From Sebastes aleutianus (lineage: Eukaryota > Chordata > Actinopteri > Perciformes > Sebastidae): DNA of 64,000 bases. Location of the stretch: positions 12,299,960-12,363,959 of the forward strand of contig CAKAKS010000062.1 of NCBI GenBank assembly GCA_916700875.1, written 5' to 3'. Every line of letters starts with the position of its first letter. Position 1 is the stretch's first letter. Shown piece after piece: positions 23,860 through 34,900 of the stretch. The notes beneath the pieces were generated by a model. That model saw only the letters and a list, made by a program, of their open reading frames with translations, did not search any database and was not told the origin of the DNA. A program made the translations under genes and the position numbers.

Positions 23860-25281
23860 AATACATTTTAAAAAAACTTTATTTGTATAGCACTTCTAAA
23901 AAAAACAGCTACAAAGTGCACTTCACACAATACATGAGAATAAAACAAAAAAAGATAAGTAACAAACATAAAGTAGTTTCTGTGATAAAAACAATGATAC
24001 AAATCGGGCATCGGAAAAGGCGCTCCCATAAAAAATATATGAAGTAATGATTGATAAACAGGTAATGTCCTGGCAAGCCTTATCTCCTCAGGCAGAGAGT
24101 TCCAGAGCCGAGGGGCCCTGATGGCAAAAAGCCCGGTGGTCACCCTTAGCCACCGGCTTTGACCTCGGGACAACTAGCGTGGGCAGGCCTGAGGCCGACT
24201 TGGACTACGACTTGGAGCATAGGAAGTCAAAAGCTCAGACAGTGATATAACTGGAGGCCAGACCATGTTGAGCATTAAAAGTTATCAAAAGAATCTTCAA
24301 ATCAATCCTGAATTTAACTGGCAACCAGTGAAGGGAGGCGAGAATTGGGGTGATGTGGGACCTACGAGTGGTCTTAGTTTAAATTCGAGCAGCAGCTGAA
24401 GCCGAGCCACTGAGGATTGACTAAGACAGGTAAACGGTGCATTGCAATAGTCCAGGTGTGAAAAGACAAAAGCATGAATAAGTCTCTCTAAATCAGGAAA
24501 AGACAAAGCTGATTTAACTTTAGTGATATGTCTTAGGTGGAAGTAGCAGGATTTAATGAGATTATTGACATGTGGTTCGAAGGACTTAGATTTCTGGCTG
24601 TAGGTTTTATATTGGTTGCCAGCGGATCAATAAACGGTTGTAATTTCCTTGCTGGGTGTTCAGGACCAAAGATTATTACATCTGTCTTGTCTGAGTTTAG
24701 CTGCAGAAAGTTACAAGTCATTAAACTGCCCAGACATCCGGCTTAAAGGAGAAGTAGATTTACGTATCGTCAGCGTAGCAGTGTTAAGAGACCCCAGCAT
24801 ATAAAGGAGACTTATAGTAGTTATGGAAGTAACATTAGCTATACAATAATAGTACAATTAGTTATATTTTCACATTGTGTGTACACTGTGCCAGACGATG
24901 AAAAATAAACTGTCCACCCTTTGTTGTATTATTCAGCTATGATGTAACAACACAGTTTGCCTTCCTAAATATTATAATCCAGGAACCATCCTGTCACCTG
25001 CCCTCCTTCACTTCATAACCACCTCTGTCAGAAAAAGGAGGGTGAAATAGGTCGTCAATATGTCAGAATGGTGTTGTTGGTCAGTTAGGATGCACTGACC
25101 TCGATTAGGATGCACTGACCTCGATTAGGATGCCCTGACCTCGAGTTAGTTAAAAAAAAAAAGGCGCAATGACTATAATGATCCTTCAGGTCAAACTGAA
25201 AAAGGATAAAAAGAAAACCTCATCACTTATGACGAATAAGATAAACAAAAGTGTTGTAGAACTCACCAGTGACAGCTCCAT
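21048..25281 (-). CDS. slc25a38: Mitochondrial glycine transporter, SLC25A38 family
   Basis: Inner-membrane carrier of the SLC25 family that brings glycine into mitochondria for haem synthesis; human loss causes congenital sideroblastic anaemia. Coding exons: 25267-25281, 23460-23584, 23141-23225, 22825-23004, 22444-22612, 21291-21451, 21048-21170. All GT/AG and in frame, 285 residues. The three carrier repeats show PLDLVK, PVTVIK and PADVVK, the PX[D/E]XX[K/R] signatures. Family-specific stretches include FMCGSVSGTCSTLLFQPLDL, GLWKGVSP, IPGVGIYFSTYYSLKQ and MMAAMAWTVYEQMMARFGLK at the C-terminus. The first coding exon is only 15 bp (MELSL) before GTGAGT; zebrafish slc25a38 has the same start as I recall. 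It is shorter than the 304-residue human protein because the N-terminus is shorter. Next to rpsa in the same orientation, as in human. Confidence 0.95.
21496..22362. mobile_element. Foldback element with about 230-bp inverted arms in slc25a38 intron
   Basis: The left arm (21496-21728) and right arm (22131-22362) are near-complementary. The ends are AAAGGGATAGTTCGGGTG and CACCTGAACTATCCCTTT, followed inward by the GAAGTGGGGTTGTATGAGG block and its complement. Related single arms recur at 34355-34465, 45725-45885, 47275-47450 and 47500-47745 inside the myosin gene. Confidence 0.85.
23868..24750 (-). pseudogene. Decayed LINE reverse-transcriptase 3' fragment (L2/Rex1-like)
   Basis: Minus-strand frames show, in order, LNSDKTDVIIFGPE, FPDLERLIHAFVFSHLDYCN and RAPRLWNSLPEEIR, which are the C-terminal reverse-transcriptase landmarks of teleost L2/Rex1-type LINEs. 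Frames are broken and shifted relative to each other, so it is a dead fragment. It lies in slc25a38 intron 1. An (ATA)n run at 23819-23863 borders its 3' side. Confidence 0.8.
25085..25147. repeat. 20-bp tandem repeat, three copies
   Basis: The unit TTAGGATGCACTGACCTCGA occurs three times with one change, in slc25a38 intron 1 just downstream of the first coding exon. Confidence 0.85.
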
Positions 25282-26080
25282 ACTTCTTCGGGACGATGAC
25301 TGAGTTCTTTCAACACACAAAATCTTCGGTCTTCTCTTGTCGATCTGTCACTCTGCTGCTTTCCACAAAATGTTCGAACACCTGAAAAGAGGAGAAATGA
25401 GAAGTGGCCTTTCAGTAATGATGTCAGTCAGTGTTGGCATACAGGTGATGAAGGAGCATGTGCACGATCCTGCTGTCTTTATCAGGCTGCAGATGATCAC
25501 ACACACACAGCAGGCTACATATACAGATCACCTGACCAACACTGGGCTTCCTATTTGCGACCACCCGACACACAACCACACACAGCTACTCATTAACTAA
25601 CACGGATCGTTGGGCTACATATTAGGATGGATCTGGTGCATGCCACTCTGCTGCACGTGAGTATGCATGTGAACACATAATAAACTAATGCAACATGTGT
25701 GTATGTCCTATTCTATTTATGGTAGAAAGCATAATTCACTGGAGTTTTCTGGGTATGGATGGATTCAGCACAGAGGGTCTAAAAAGTTTTTCTTTTCTGA
25801 GCCATATCTTGGTTTGCTGTCTCCTCATGGATGTTTGTGGGGTTAAATCACACATCTGCAGTTTTGTTTATGATAAAGTTGGACTCACATAATATTATGC
25901 TGCAACCAAAGAGGTTCATAAAAGGAAAAAAAAACAGGTGTGACGTGGTGAGCAGACATACTGTACATAGTCCATTACCTAACAACACAATAACACCATT
26001 TGATCATACATTCATAGGATGCAGCTCAACCACTTCAACAGACAGAAACCAGTCAGTGATCAGGTCAATATTGCTCATCA

Positions 26081-26083
26081 CAA

Positions 26084-26120
<37 letters not shown>
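26081..26120. repeat. (ATT)n microsatellite
   Basis: Uninterrupted trinucleotide run in the gene-free region upstream of slc25a38. Confidence 0.9.
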
Positions 26121-26871
26121 CTTATGTAGTTACTGACATTTTATACAGTGTGATATCTACATGCAGTGCCAGAATTATCAATTTATACCAAACAAATAGC
26201 ATCAAAATGTGTGCCCATGTAAAGTAAATTATATTACTATATATTTGAGCTCCCCCCCCTTTTTATTTTCTATTAACTTATTTGTTGATTTAATTTATTA
26301 TTATTACTCTCATATTTTTGTATTATTATTGGGGTTTTTTTGTTATGTGTTTTTTAACTCTATTCTTTCTTTTTATCATTATTATTTATTTTCTTAATTT
26401 TATTTAAATTTTGAATGTTGAAGTTGTTTTCTTTAGTGTACTTAATGAGTTTGTCTATAAGCTCATCTACTTCAAAATTGGTTTATAAACTATTGTAATT
26501 ACGAACTGTAAATTGCATATATGAAAACAACCTTTTTAAAGTACTTCATGTGTGTTTGTCTGCAGTAGCTTATATTACCTCCTCTCTGCTGTATGAGACT
26601 GGAGCAGCTTCTTCTTCTACTATTCTGTGTCGCAGTCAAGTTTTCTCTCCGTCGAGGACCCGATATATAACACAAACTAAGTTAAATGTTAGCGTGAATC
26701 CTCCTGACCGAATGTACCATCTACAGGACATAAGTACCTGTACTCTACTGGACTCAGGAGATCCTCGCTGTCACATTAAACATGATAACTCATGGATGCA
26801 TGTGAGAACTGAGCGTCTCATTGAGAACTTAAACCGGCCGGTTCCTGCTTGATGACGCGGCGTGTCGTAAC

Positions 26872-28395
26872 TAGTGATGTGTCGGTCACGAACGAGCCGG
26901 TTCTTTGAGCCGGCTCTTTTAAGTGAACGATAAGAGCCGGCTCTCCCGTCCGAGAGCCGTTTTTTTCTTTTTTCTTTAAAGGGGACTATTTGTAACTTTT
27001 AGAAATGCTTCTTAACAGCAACACCTGTGGCCGTGAAATCAACGAAAGTCAGCGTCGGGCTCACGCTTGCTCACTCTCAATATACCTGAACGAGCATCAC
27101 TCAAAACAGTGAGGCGACACAAGTCAGCTAAAACCACAATATCACTCTATATTTCAGCTGCTTGGCAGTAATGTTAGCTGACCAGACGAAGGTCTCTCCA
27201 TGAACATGATTTAGATCTGATCCTAGTGTTGGCTTTTCCTGCCTAAGTGCAGGCTGAGGCAGCGGGGCTCTCCAACGTGTCTCCCTGCTCTCTCCGCCCG
27301 CAGCCGGAGAGAGCAGAGGAGACACCGGCACCCGGTCGGTAACGAGAAGACAACGTAAATCTCTGTAGAGCTCCATCACTTCACAAGACACGGGAAACCT
27401 CTGTTGGTCTGGAGGAGCTGCAGCAGTTATTTCTGCACAAACGTCCCCTGTACATTCACTAGATATCCTCAGAGCTAAACTAACTCTTCTGCAGTGTGTA
27501 GTGAGCGCGCGTTCACGTCTAGAGGTGGAGCGAGCTGAGCTGTCTGAGTGAAGGAGAGCAGGCAGAGGAGGAGGGTACAGCGGCTACACGCGAACACGCA
27601 TATGCGAGCGCGCATGTGTGACGACCCGCTACATTTATACGCGTACAAAGTTACAAATAGTCCCTTTAATTAATTCAAGGTAGAAATGTGTTTCTGTGAA
27701 GAAATTACTTCTTTGTCATATTAATTCACTTTTCAGTGTTTCTTTAGGAGAAATGCGTTTCTGAGTGGTTTTGGAAGAGAAAGACATATTAAGCAAGTTT
27801 AGTGATGAAAACTAGAGATTTACATGGAATTGAGCTCAGAATGAAGGTTTGATACCTGGAGGCGAATTCTAATGTAAAATTTGAGAAAACAATATTTCCT
27901 TTCATATTCATCCTGTTTTGTATGTTTCAAATGCAAGAGATGTGTTTCTGTGAAGAAATTACATCTTTTCCATATTAATCCACTTTTGAGTGTTTCTTGA
28001 TGAGATATTCACAAGGATCATACCATCTAGCAGGGAGGGGCTGGGGTGCGAGGCGCACTGGCGGTCTACAGGTACAGAGCAGGAGGGAGAGGAGGAGGGA
28101 AAGAGAGTGTGGTGCGCGAATAGCAGACAAGATGAGTGACAATCACAAACGAAGCACCATGTAAAGTTATGGCATTCTGGAAATTATAAGGTTTAGTGTA
28201 ATTATATTGAATAATTTAAGTAATATATGAGCACGCATACTAATCATAGGTCAAAACAGCGCTAAATTTAGCTGAATTATAATAGGCAGAAGTGGTAAAA
28301 CGAAGAGCCGTTTGGGAGCCGAAAGAGCCGGCTCTTCTTGCTGAGCTGAGCCAAATGAACTGGCTCACTAAAAAGAGGCGTAATTCCCATCACTA
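26872..28395. mobile_element. hAT-like element carrying a nested MITE
   Basis: Starts TAGTGATGTGTCGGTC and ends CCCATCACTA, with an exact 8-bp duplication GTCGTAAC on both sides (26864-26871 and 28396-28403). It is the inverted relative of 16431-17041, sharing the AGAGCCGGCTC ends and the CTAATCATAGGTCAAAACAG block. It is longer because of the nested element at 26990-27665 and an extra segment with a repeated TTTCTGTGAAGAAATTAC motif. Confidence 0.9.
26990..27665. mobile_element. piggyBac-like MITE nested in the hAT element
   Basis: Termini AGGGGACTATTTGTAACTTT and AAGTTACAAATAGTCCCT, flanked by TTAA at 26986-26989 and 27666-27669. Removing it and one TTAA restores the CTTTAATTAATTCA sequence seen undisturbed in the other hAT copy. 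Confidence 0.9.
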
Positions 28396-28399
28396 GTCG

Positions 28400-30500
28400 T
28401 AACTGTGAGAAAGCCCCGCCCACCAAGGAGCTGCTGGCTTCTGATTGGTTAAACAACGGGGCCGTGTTGTAAATAATAAAAGAGCACCACCTAATTTAGA
28501 AAAATGCGCATATTGATCTAAAAACTTGTTTGCACCTTCTCAATGTAGGCAGAAAGAAATATGTATTTAGTGGAATATGAAACTAAACCCACGAGGTGAA
28601 AAGATTCAGTGGTGAAGGAAACATTTAAATTCTTTACTTGAGTAAAAGTAAACATACCACCTGAAATTACTCTATTACAAAGTCATAATTTTTCTGATAT
28701 TAAAGTACAGAAGCTGTTATTATAGTACTGTATTGCTATTACGCATGCTTCATGTGTATGTTTTTGTTTGGTTGCTCAAAGTCTTTTTATTGGTATTCTG
28801 CACAAAATCCAATAAATCACAGAAATAATTGTATAAACAAATTATTTAAAAAAAAGGGAAAAGGAAAGGTTCAAAAACACCAAAAATAATAATAATGTGT
28901 ATGTTTTGTGTGTAAACCACACATATTAACAGTTCCTATTTTAAATATTAATAATTAGCCTTACTAGGAGTAATAATGTAGTGAAGTAAAAAAGTGCATG
29001 TGAATTCCAGTGAAGTAGAAAGTAGCAGGAAATAGAAATACTCAAGTACCTCAAAACTGTACTTATGTATAGTGCCTACTTTCCACCAAAGAATACCTAT
29101 TTCTATCCTTATTTGACACATTTATCACAAAATAGTTCTAGTAACAGAAACTATCTGTAAACAACAAATACTCTGTATTATTTTAAAGCCATAGTGGTTC
29201 TTCATGTCATGAATAAAAGTGTGCAACTGAAGGCTTATAGAAACTTAGATCATAATACTATGAAAAAGAGTTCTTCTCACCCAAAGGTCTCCATCCTTGT
29301 TTACTATATTTTACTCCCTTTAACGGTGAAACCGGTTCTGACTTGATGTGCTCTGACTGTGTCTCATGGAAACCCCTGACTGCCTCCTGCTGGTGACAAC
29401 ACAGCATTTCATAAACAACAACTTTGGCCTCAGAGGAGTCAAGTTTTGGACTCTAAACCCTGACCTCACTTAATCCCCCTTAATCTCTCAAAGTATGGAC
29501 ATACATTTCTTTTTCAACAATTTTGTCTTTGTCTTTGTTGTCATGGTTTGGAAATTTACCTTTAAAGAAGATACATTCTCTGAATCATATTGTGAAATGG
29601 TCTAGTTGTAGGCTGACTGGTGAGTCACAGCTTAACCCTCAATAGACCTGTTTTTGTCTCTTTTAGGGGGGTACAGGGGGTCTTTAGGGGGAGATAGCAG
29701 GTCAACAGTAGATGTCACATAGAAGTGGTGTACATCATTTGAAAGCTGGGAACCTGAAGATTAATTATACTTTGCACAGTGTGTCAAGTTTTTCTAGTCA
29801 TAAATCAGAAATAAACATTAATTCATTCATTATTTAAAATAAATGGTAAAAGTGTATAAAAGCGTAGAACATTATGATCCGGAGGATAAGATAGCCATTC
29901 GCATGCTCACTTATGTCTCATAAGTTGTTGTAGCAATTTTTGGGTTTATACCATTTGTTACACAGATTTGGTGCTAAATTTAACCTTTTTTTACCACTTG
30001 AGAATTGATAAAAATGATCAATAATCCCTCCAAAACACCACATTTAAGACATCAAGACCTTGAGGAACACCATAGAAAAAGCCATGCTGTGATTTGGTAT
30101 CAAAAACTTTTGACATTGTGAGATTTCTGCAAGAATTGCATTTTTCTGCGATTGGATGGCGAGCACTTCTGTTCTGGAAACTGCTCTGGACAGAGGTTTA
30201 GTGTCCCAAGGTTGACAACAAAGAGGTATAAAAATAGCTTTGTTCCAAGTCATAGCGACACTGTCCAGATGCTATAGAAGCAAAACTTGCTTGTTTATGT
30301 ATTCATTGTACTTTAATGGTTTTAGTTATTCATTGTCTGTGTTTGTAAATTATGTGTGTCACAATGAATACCTTGTCTTCTTACTGCAAACTAAATCTAA
30401 AAAATACAAATAAAGTAAAACCTGAACCTGATAAAAACCTCTGAAAACTAACATCAGAATGAGCTAATGATAAAGACACAGGCAGACAACATGTAGCAGT
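28400..30500. other. Intergenic region between slc25a38 and myosin 3' end, no gene seen
   Basis: AT-rich. It contains one arm (about 29640-30185) of a repeat whose inverted partner lies in the last myosin intron (about 33010-33560). Otherwise I see nothing I can name. Confidence 0.55.
29640..30185. repeat. Dispersed repeat, inverted partner at 33010-33560
   Basis: Shared blocks, read in opposite orientation, include GATTTGGTATCAAAAACTTT, CGATTGGATGGCGAGCAC and GGTCAACAGTAGATGTCACA. Class unknown. The partner is in the intron before the final myosin coding exon. Confidence 0.8.
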
Positions 30501-31982
30501 TTAGAAAGCCTCTTTAATTGCAATAATACCAACATTTCACAACATGATTTCCATTCCAGAGGTGCAGACAGACAAACATTACAAAAGAATTGAGGAAATG
30601 CAGTTTTTTTTAATCTTTTTTTATTGATTTTTTTGAAGTGCGAAAGAGCGATCATTTTTTTTATCTGTGAGCGGTTATTCTTAAGTAACAACACATTCCT
30701 CTCACTTCCCAGCAGTGTGAGCCGAAAGCAGCCCCCGAGCACAGCCTGCGAGGGGTCTCTGGAGCTTCTATAGAACGGTTCATCTGATACGTCTACTCAA
30801 TACCTGGCCACATGTTGACTCTATATGAAGCCAGAGTACAGTGTACATAGGTTACAGTGATGAAGCGCGTCCCCTGCCTCCCGAATCTACATTTTATTTT
30901 GTAACAACCTCCCTCGACAAGCTGTGCTCTGAGAATACAGTGTGTGCTGTGAGTAATAGACTACCCCACCATCCCATTTACCTTGAACATAAACAAAAAC
31001 ACTGATAGTGATAATAAAGGTAAAAATCAATGCATGTCCAGAAAAAAAAAGCCAACAAACCCTGCCCAGTAGAATTCAGCTGCATTTTAAGGCCTTAGTG
31101 TGTGTTGGCAGTCGGTGCGCTTACTAAATGAGCGTGTGCACGGTCTTTCCAAAACATCCAAACTTCTCCGTCAATGAAACACACAAATGCAGTGGTTTAT
31201 AATGTCTAGGCTAAAATGTTTTTTTTTTTCATCTCAGTGCAAAATTAAAGAAATTTCAGCACAGTCACAATCAAATGCCTTCAGTATGCGTCAATGAGTG
31301 TCCAATTGTTTCGCTTGAAATCTGCCAATTTTGTTTCCACAGTAAATGTGTGTGTTACATTATTAAGCCCAAAAGCGTAGTCACGAGTACTAACTGCAGC
31401 TAAATTGATAGAATACATTTCCGCATATAAACCTTCATTATAAACTGAAGCGAGAGCGCGAGCATAATAAACACAAAGCACTTCCTTTTCTTAACCATTA
31501 TAAAAACTTCTGCATAAAATACAATTCTATAGATCGAGATATTACTTTGGTCCCCTTCCAGTAATCGGTCTTCATTTATCAATACTTCTTTTCTTTGTTT
31601 TCTCTTTCTTCAATTAGAAAAATAGATCCTAAGTCAGGACTATCGCAATTGGAATGTTTCCTTACAAAAATATTTTTATTTTTTCCCAGAGAATGCAAAA
31701 TGAAGCAAAGATTTGGCCCAAAAAAAAAATAACGCGTCAGCATGGTGATTGTCCGAGTTTACTGGCTTCTATATGTGTGAGAGTGTGTTAAGGATGCATA
31801 GATTGTCAATGTTAAAGAGATCAGACTGTGACGAGACTAAACTTGGGAGGAATCGGTTGAATCTCTGTCTCTAGACTGTCTCCTCTCCGCTCAGTAGGTA
31901 CAGTTATGTGTGTGCTTGTATGTGAATTTGGATCGGTCTAATCGTGATGCAGTTCTAAGGAGTCGAGTGGCACTGCGGCGGT
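30500..31982 (-). other. Probable 3'UTR of the myosin gene
   Basis: Non-coding sequence after the stop ending at 31983. A minus-strand ATTAAA near 30513-30518 could serve as the polyadenylation signal, giving a 3'UTR of about 1.48 kb. The end is a guess from signal position only. Confidence 0.45.
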
Positions 31983-34900
31983 TCATTCAGGCTTGGGCTC
32001 GGGGGTCTCGACTTTGACCTCGGCGTCCTCGTCGCTTTCGATGCCGCCGGTGCGGGGAACAGTGCGACGCATGGTGAAGGGGAGATCGCCACGCCTGTAA
32101 CACAGGAAAAAAAGAAATTAAAGCTGAATCACAGAACACTTGAGGTTTTGAGGTCTGATGGAAAGCATAATGGTAGAACACAGTTCACTGCATTGAAAAT
32201 CATTTTGATCACCATGCTGCACCAATAATGTGATGGCACTTTAACCTCATCCGCTCTTTGAGGGTGCCGGTGCCCTCGGCCGACTTTACTGTCTTTCAGA
32301 GGCTGTAGCAGGCTCAGCTTCAGAGCTACAGTGAACTCGAAACCCTAAGGAATTCATTGGTACCAACCATGTCATGCCATCATGTCCAGGCTAAATAACA
32401 CAAAAAATTTGGGCTACATTTTCAAGGGGGTCCCTCATCCTCTGACCTCAAGATATGTGAATGAAAATGGGTTTTTATGGGTACCCACAAGTCTCCACTT
32501 TACAGACATGCCCACTTTATGATAATCACATGCAGTCTTTTTGAATGCAGTATAAATGTGTTATTTTTGCCTATTGTAAAAATGGTGTATTTAAATATTT
32601 CTGCATACTGGGGTCTCTGAACTGTCGTAAATTAATGACATAAATTGGGTGTCACTGTAAAGCTGAGACTCTTGTGGATCCAATGAGCCCAACTGTATTC
32701 ATGTGTGATGATGTCAGTCCCCATAGTAGCCATTTCATATAGTGAGACCATTTTTTTTAAACTTGACCTCACTGTATAAAATGACCTGTGGTGACCTCTA
32801 GGATAACCACAGCCTCATGAAACTTTACAGCCACAAACTAGAGACCTAGAGCATTCAGAGGATGGATGGATCAAACTAGAGACCTAGAGCATTCAGAGGG
32901 TGGATGGATCAAACTAGAGACCTAGAGCATTCAGAGGGTGGATGGATCAAACTAGAGACCTAGAGCATTCAGAGGATGGATGGCTTTCCTAGCTAGATTC
33001 ACAATAAGGGGGTTTCTGAGCAGTTTCCAGAACAGAAGTGCTCGCCATCCAATCGCAGAAAAATGCAATTCTTGCAGAAATCTCAAAATGTCAAAAGTTT
33101 TTGATACCAAATCACAGCATGGCTTTTTCTATGGTGTTCCTCAAGGTGTTGGTGTCTTAATGTGGTATTTTTGAGGGATTATTGATCATTTTTATTAATT
33201 CTCAAGTGATAAAAAAAAAGGTTAAATTTAGCACCAAATCTGTGTAACAAATGGTATAAACCCAAAAACTGCTGTAACAACTTATGAGACATAAGTGAGC
33301 ATGGGAATGACCATCTTATCCTTCCATCGCAACGTTCTAAGCCCTTATACACTTTCACAGTTTATTCTAATTAATTAGAAAAATATATTTCTGATTTATG
33401 ACTAGAACAATTTGACACACAGTGCTGAGCTGCATCTCAAATTAATCTTCCGTTTCCCATCTTTCAGGTGATGTACAACACTCTGTGACATCTACTGTTG
33501 ACCTGCTATCTCCCCCTAAAGACCGCCTGTACCCCCCTAAAAGAGACACAAATTGGGTCTATGGTAAAGAGGGTTGGAGTGGAAAAGGTTAAAGGGCAAT
33601 GTCTTGAATTTCTTGTATATAGTTTATTTCAGTAGACAAGGATCCATCTCAGTCACCTTCCTGAATTAATGATACATTCACCGACATCAACTTGATCTCC
33701 ATACGTCCACAGATCTGTGTCGGATTGCTACAACTATCTACGTAGAATACTGGATAACAATGAAAGCTACTAGGACACTACGGTCCCTTTTCCCACCTGA
33801 GCTTGTTCTTGAGGGTGGTGACTTCACGGTTCATGGCGTCTGTCGACTCTGTGGCGTCCTCCAGCTCCCTCTGAAGTTTCCTTCGGTTGGCGTTGGCTCT
33901 CTGAGCCTCTTCCTCAGCCTCCTCCAGCTGACGCTTCAGCTGCTTCATGCGGGAGTTCAACTTGTCGACCTACAATTCGAACCAGATAAATTTAGACGTG
34001 CGAAAAAAAGGTACTGATATCCGTCCTCCCAGATGTAGGCTACAATGATGTGATGATTATTAGCTTGATAATTGTGATGGAAAACCTCTGACCTGGTCCT
34101 TGTGCTGCTCCGTGTTGCGTCTCTCGTCGTCCACCTGCAGGATGACTTCCTTCAGTTTCTTCTCGGTGCGTCTCACGAGCTTGGTGGCCCCCTGCCTCTC
34201 CCTGAGTCGAGAGCACAACATTGATTAGACAAATAAAAAACAATGTCACATACTGACGGCTAGTGTAACCTGCTGGTGGAGGAAGTATTTCGATCTCTAC
34301 TTGCGTCTAAGTGGCAATACTGCAATATAAACATGCTTGAAAACATCACTTAAAGGGATGGAGTAGGTCGGCACGCCCCCAGTTTGGAGAAGCAGACACG
34401 AGTACCAGCACGGAACCAAAGCATTGTACTGCTGTGGACGGGGCCGGCAGCAAAAAGTATTTTAGTCGCATAAAAAAATCTGTTCATACTACGAGCGACA
34501 CCGCGTCAGGCTACAAGTCATTTTCAATGGAAGCCGGTGACATGAAGCTGCAAACTGACGCCCAACACTTGTCGCTTTTAACCCGAACATCTGTATGAGA
34601 GTTTGAGATATAACTTTCTTAAAGTTACAGTGCTTAGTTGGAAATTAATAGAACTTTTCCGAGCATATAAAAAAATGCAGAATAAAAGCGGTGGCTGAGC
34701 CTTTCACCTGGTCTCCATGTCCAGCTGTTCCTCCAGCTGAGCAATCTTTGCCTCCAGGGCGGCCATGTTGGCCTTGTACTTGGACTTGACGGTTCCTTCC
34801 AGCTCCTGCAGCTTCAGTTTCAGCTCCTTGTTCTGACGCTCAAGCTGGCACCGAGCCCCTTCCACACGCTGACAGGTACTGCGCTCTGCTGTCAGCTCCA

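Noticed and set aside
23868..24750. Possible host gene with RAPRLWNSLPEEIR-type sequence
   Set aside because: These are LINE reverse-transcriptase C-terminal motifs in broken frames, not a host gene.
32835..32983. CRISPR-like array
   Set aside because: The 38-bp units abut with no spacers, in a vertebrate intron.
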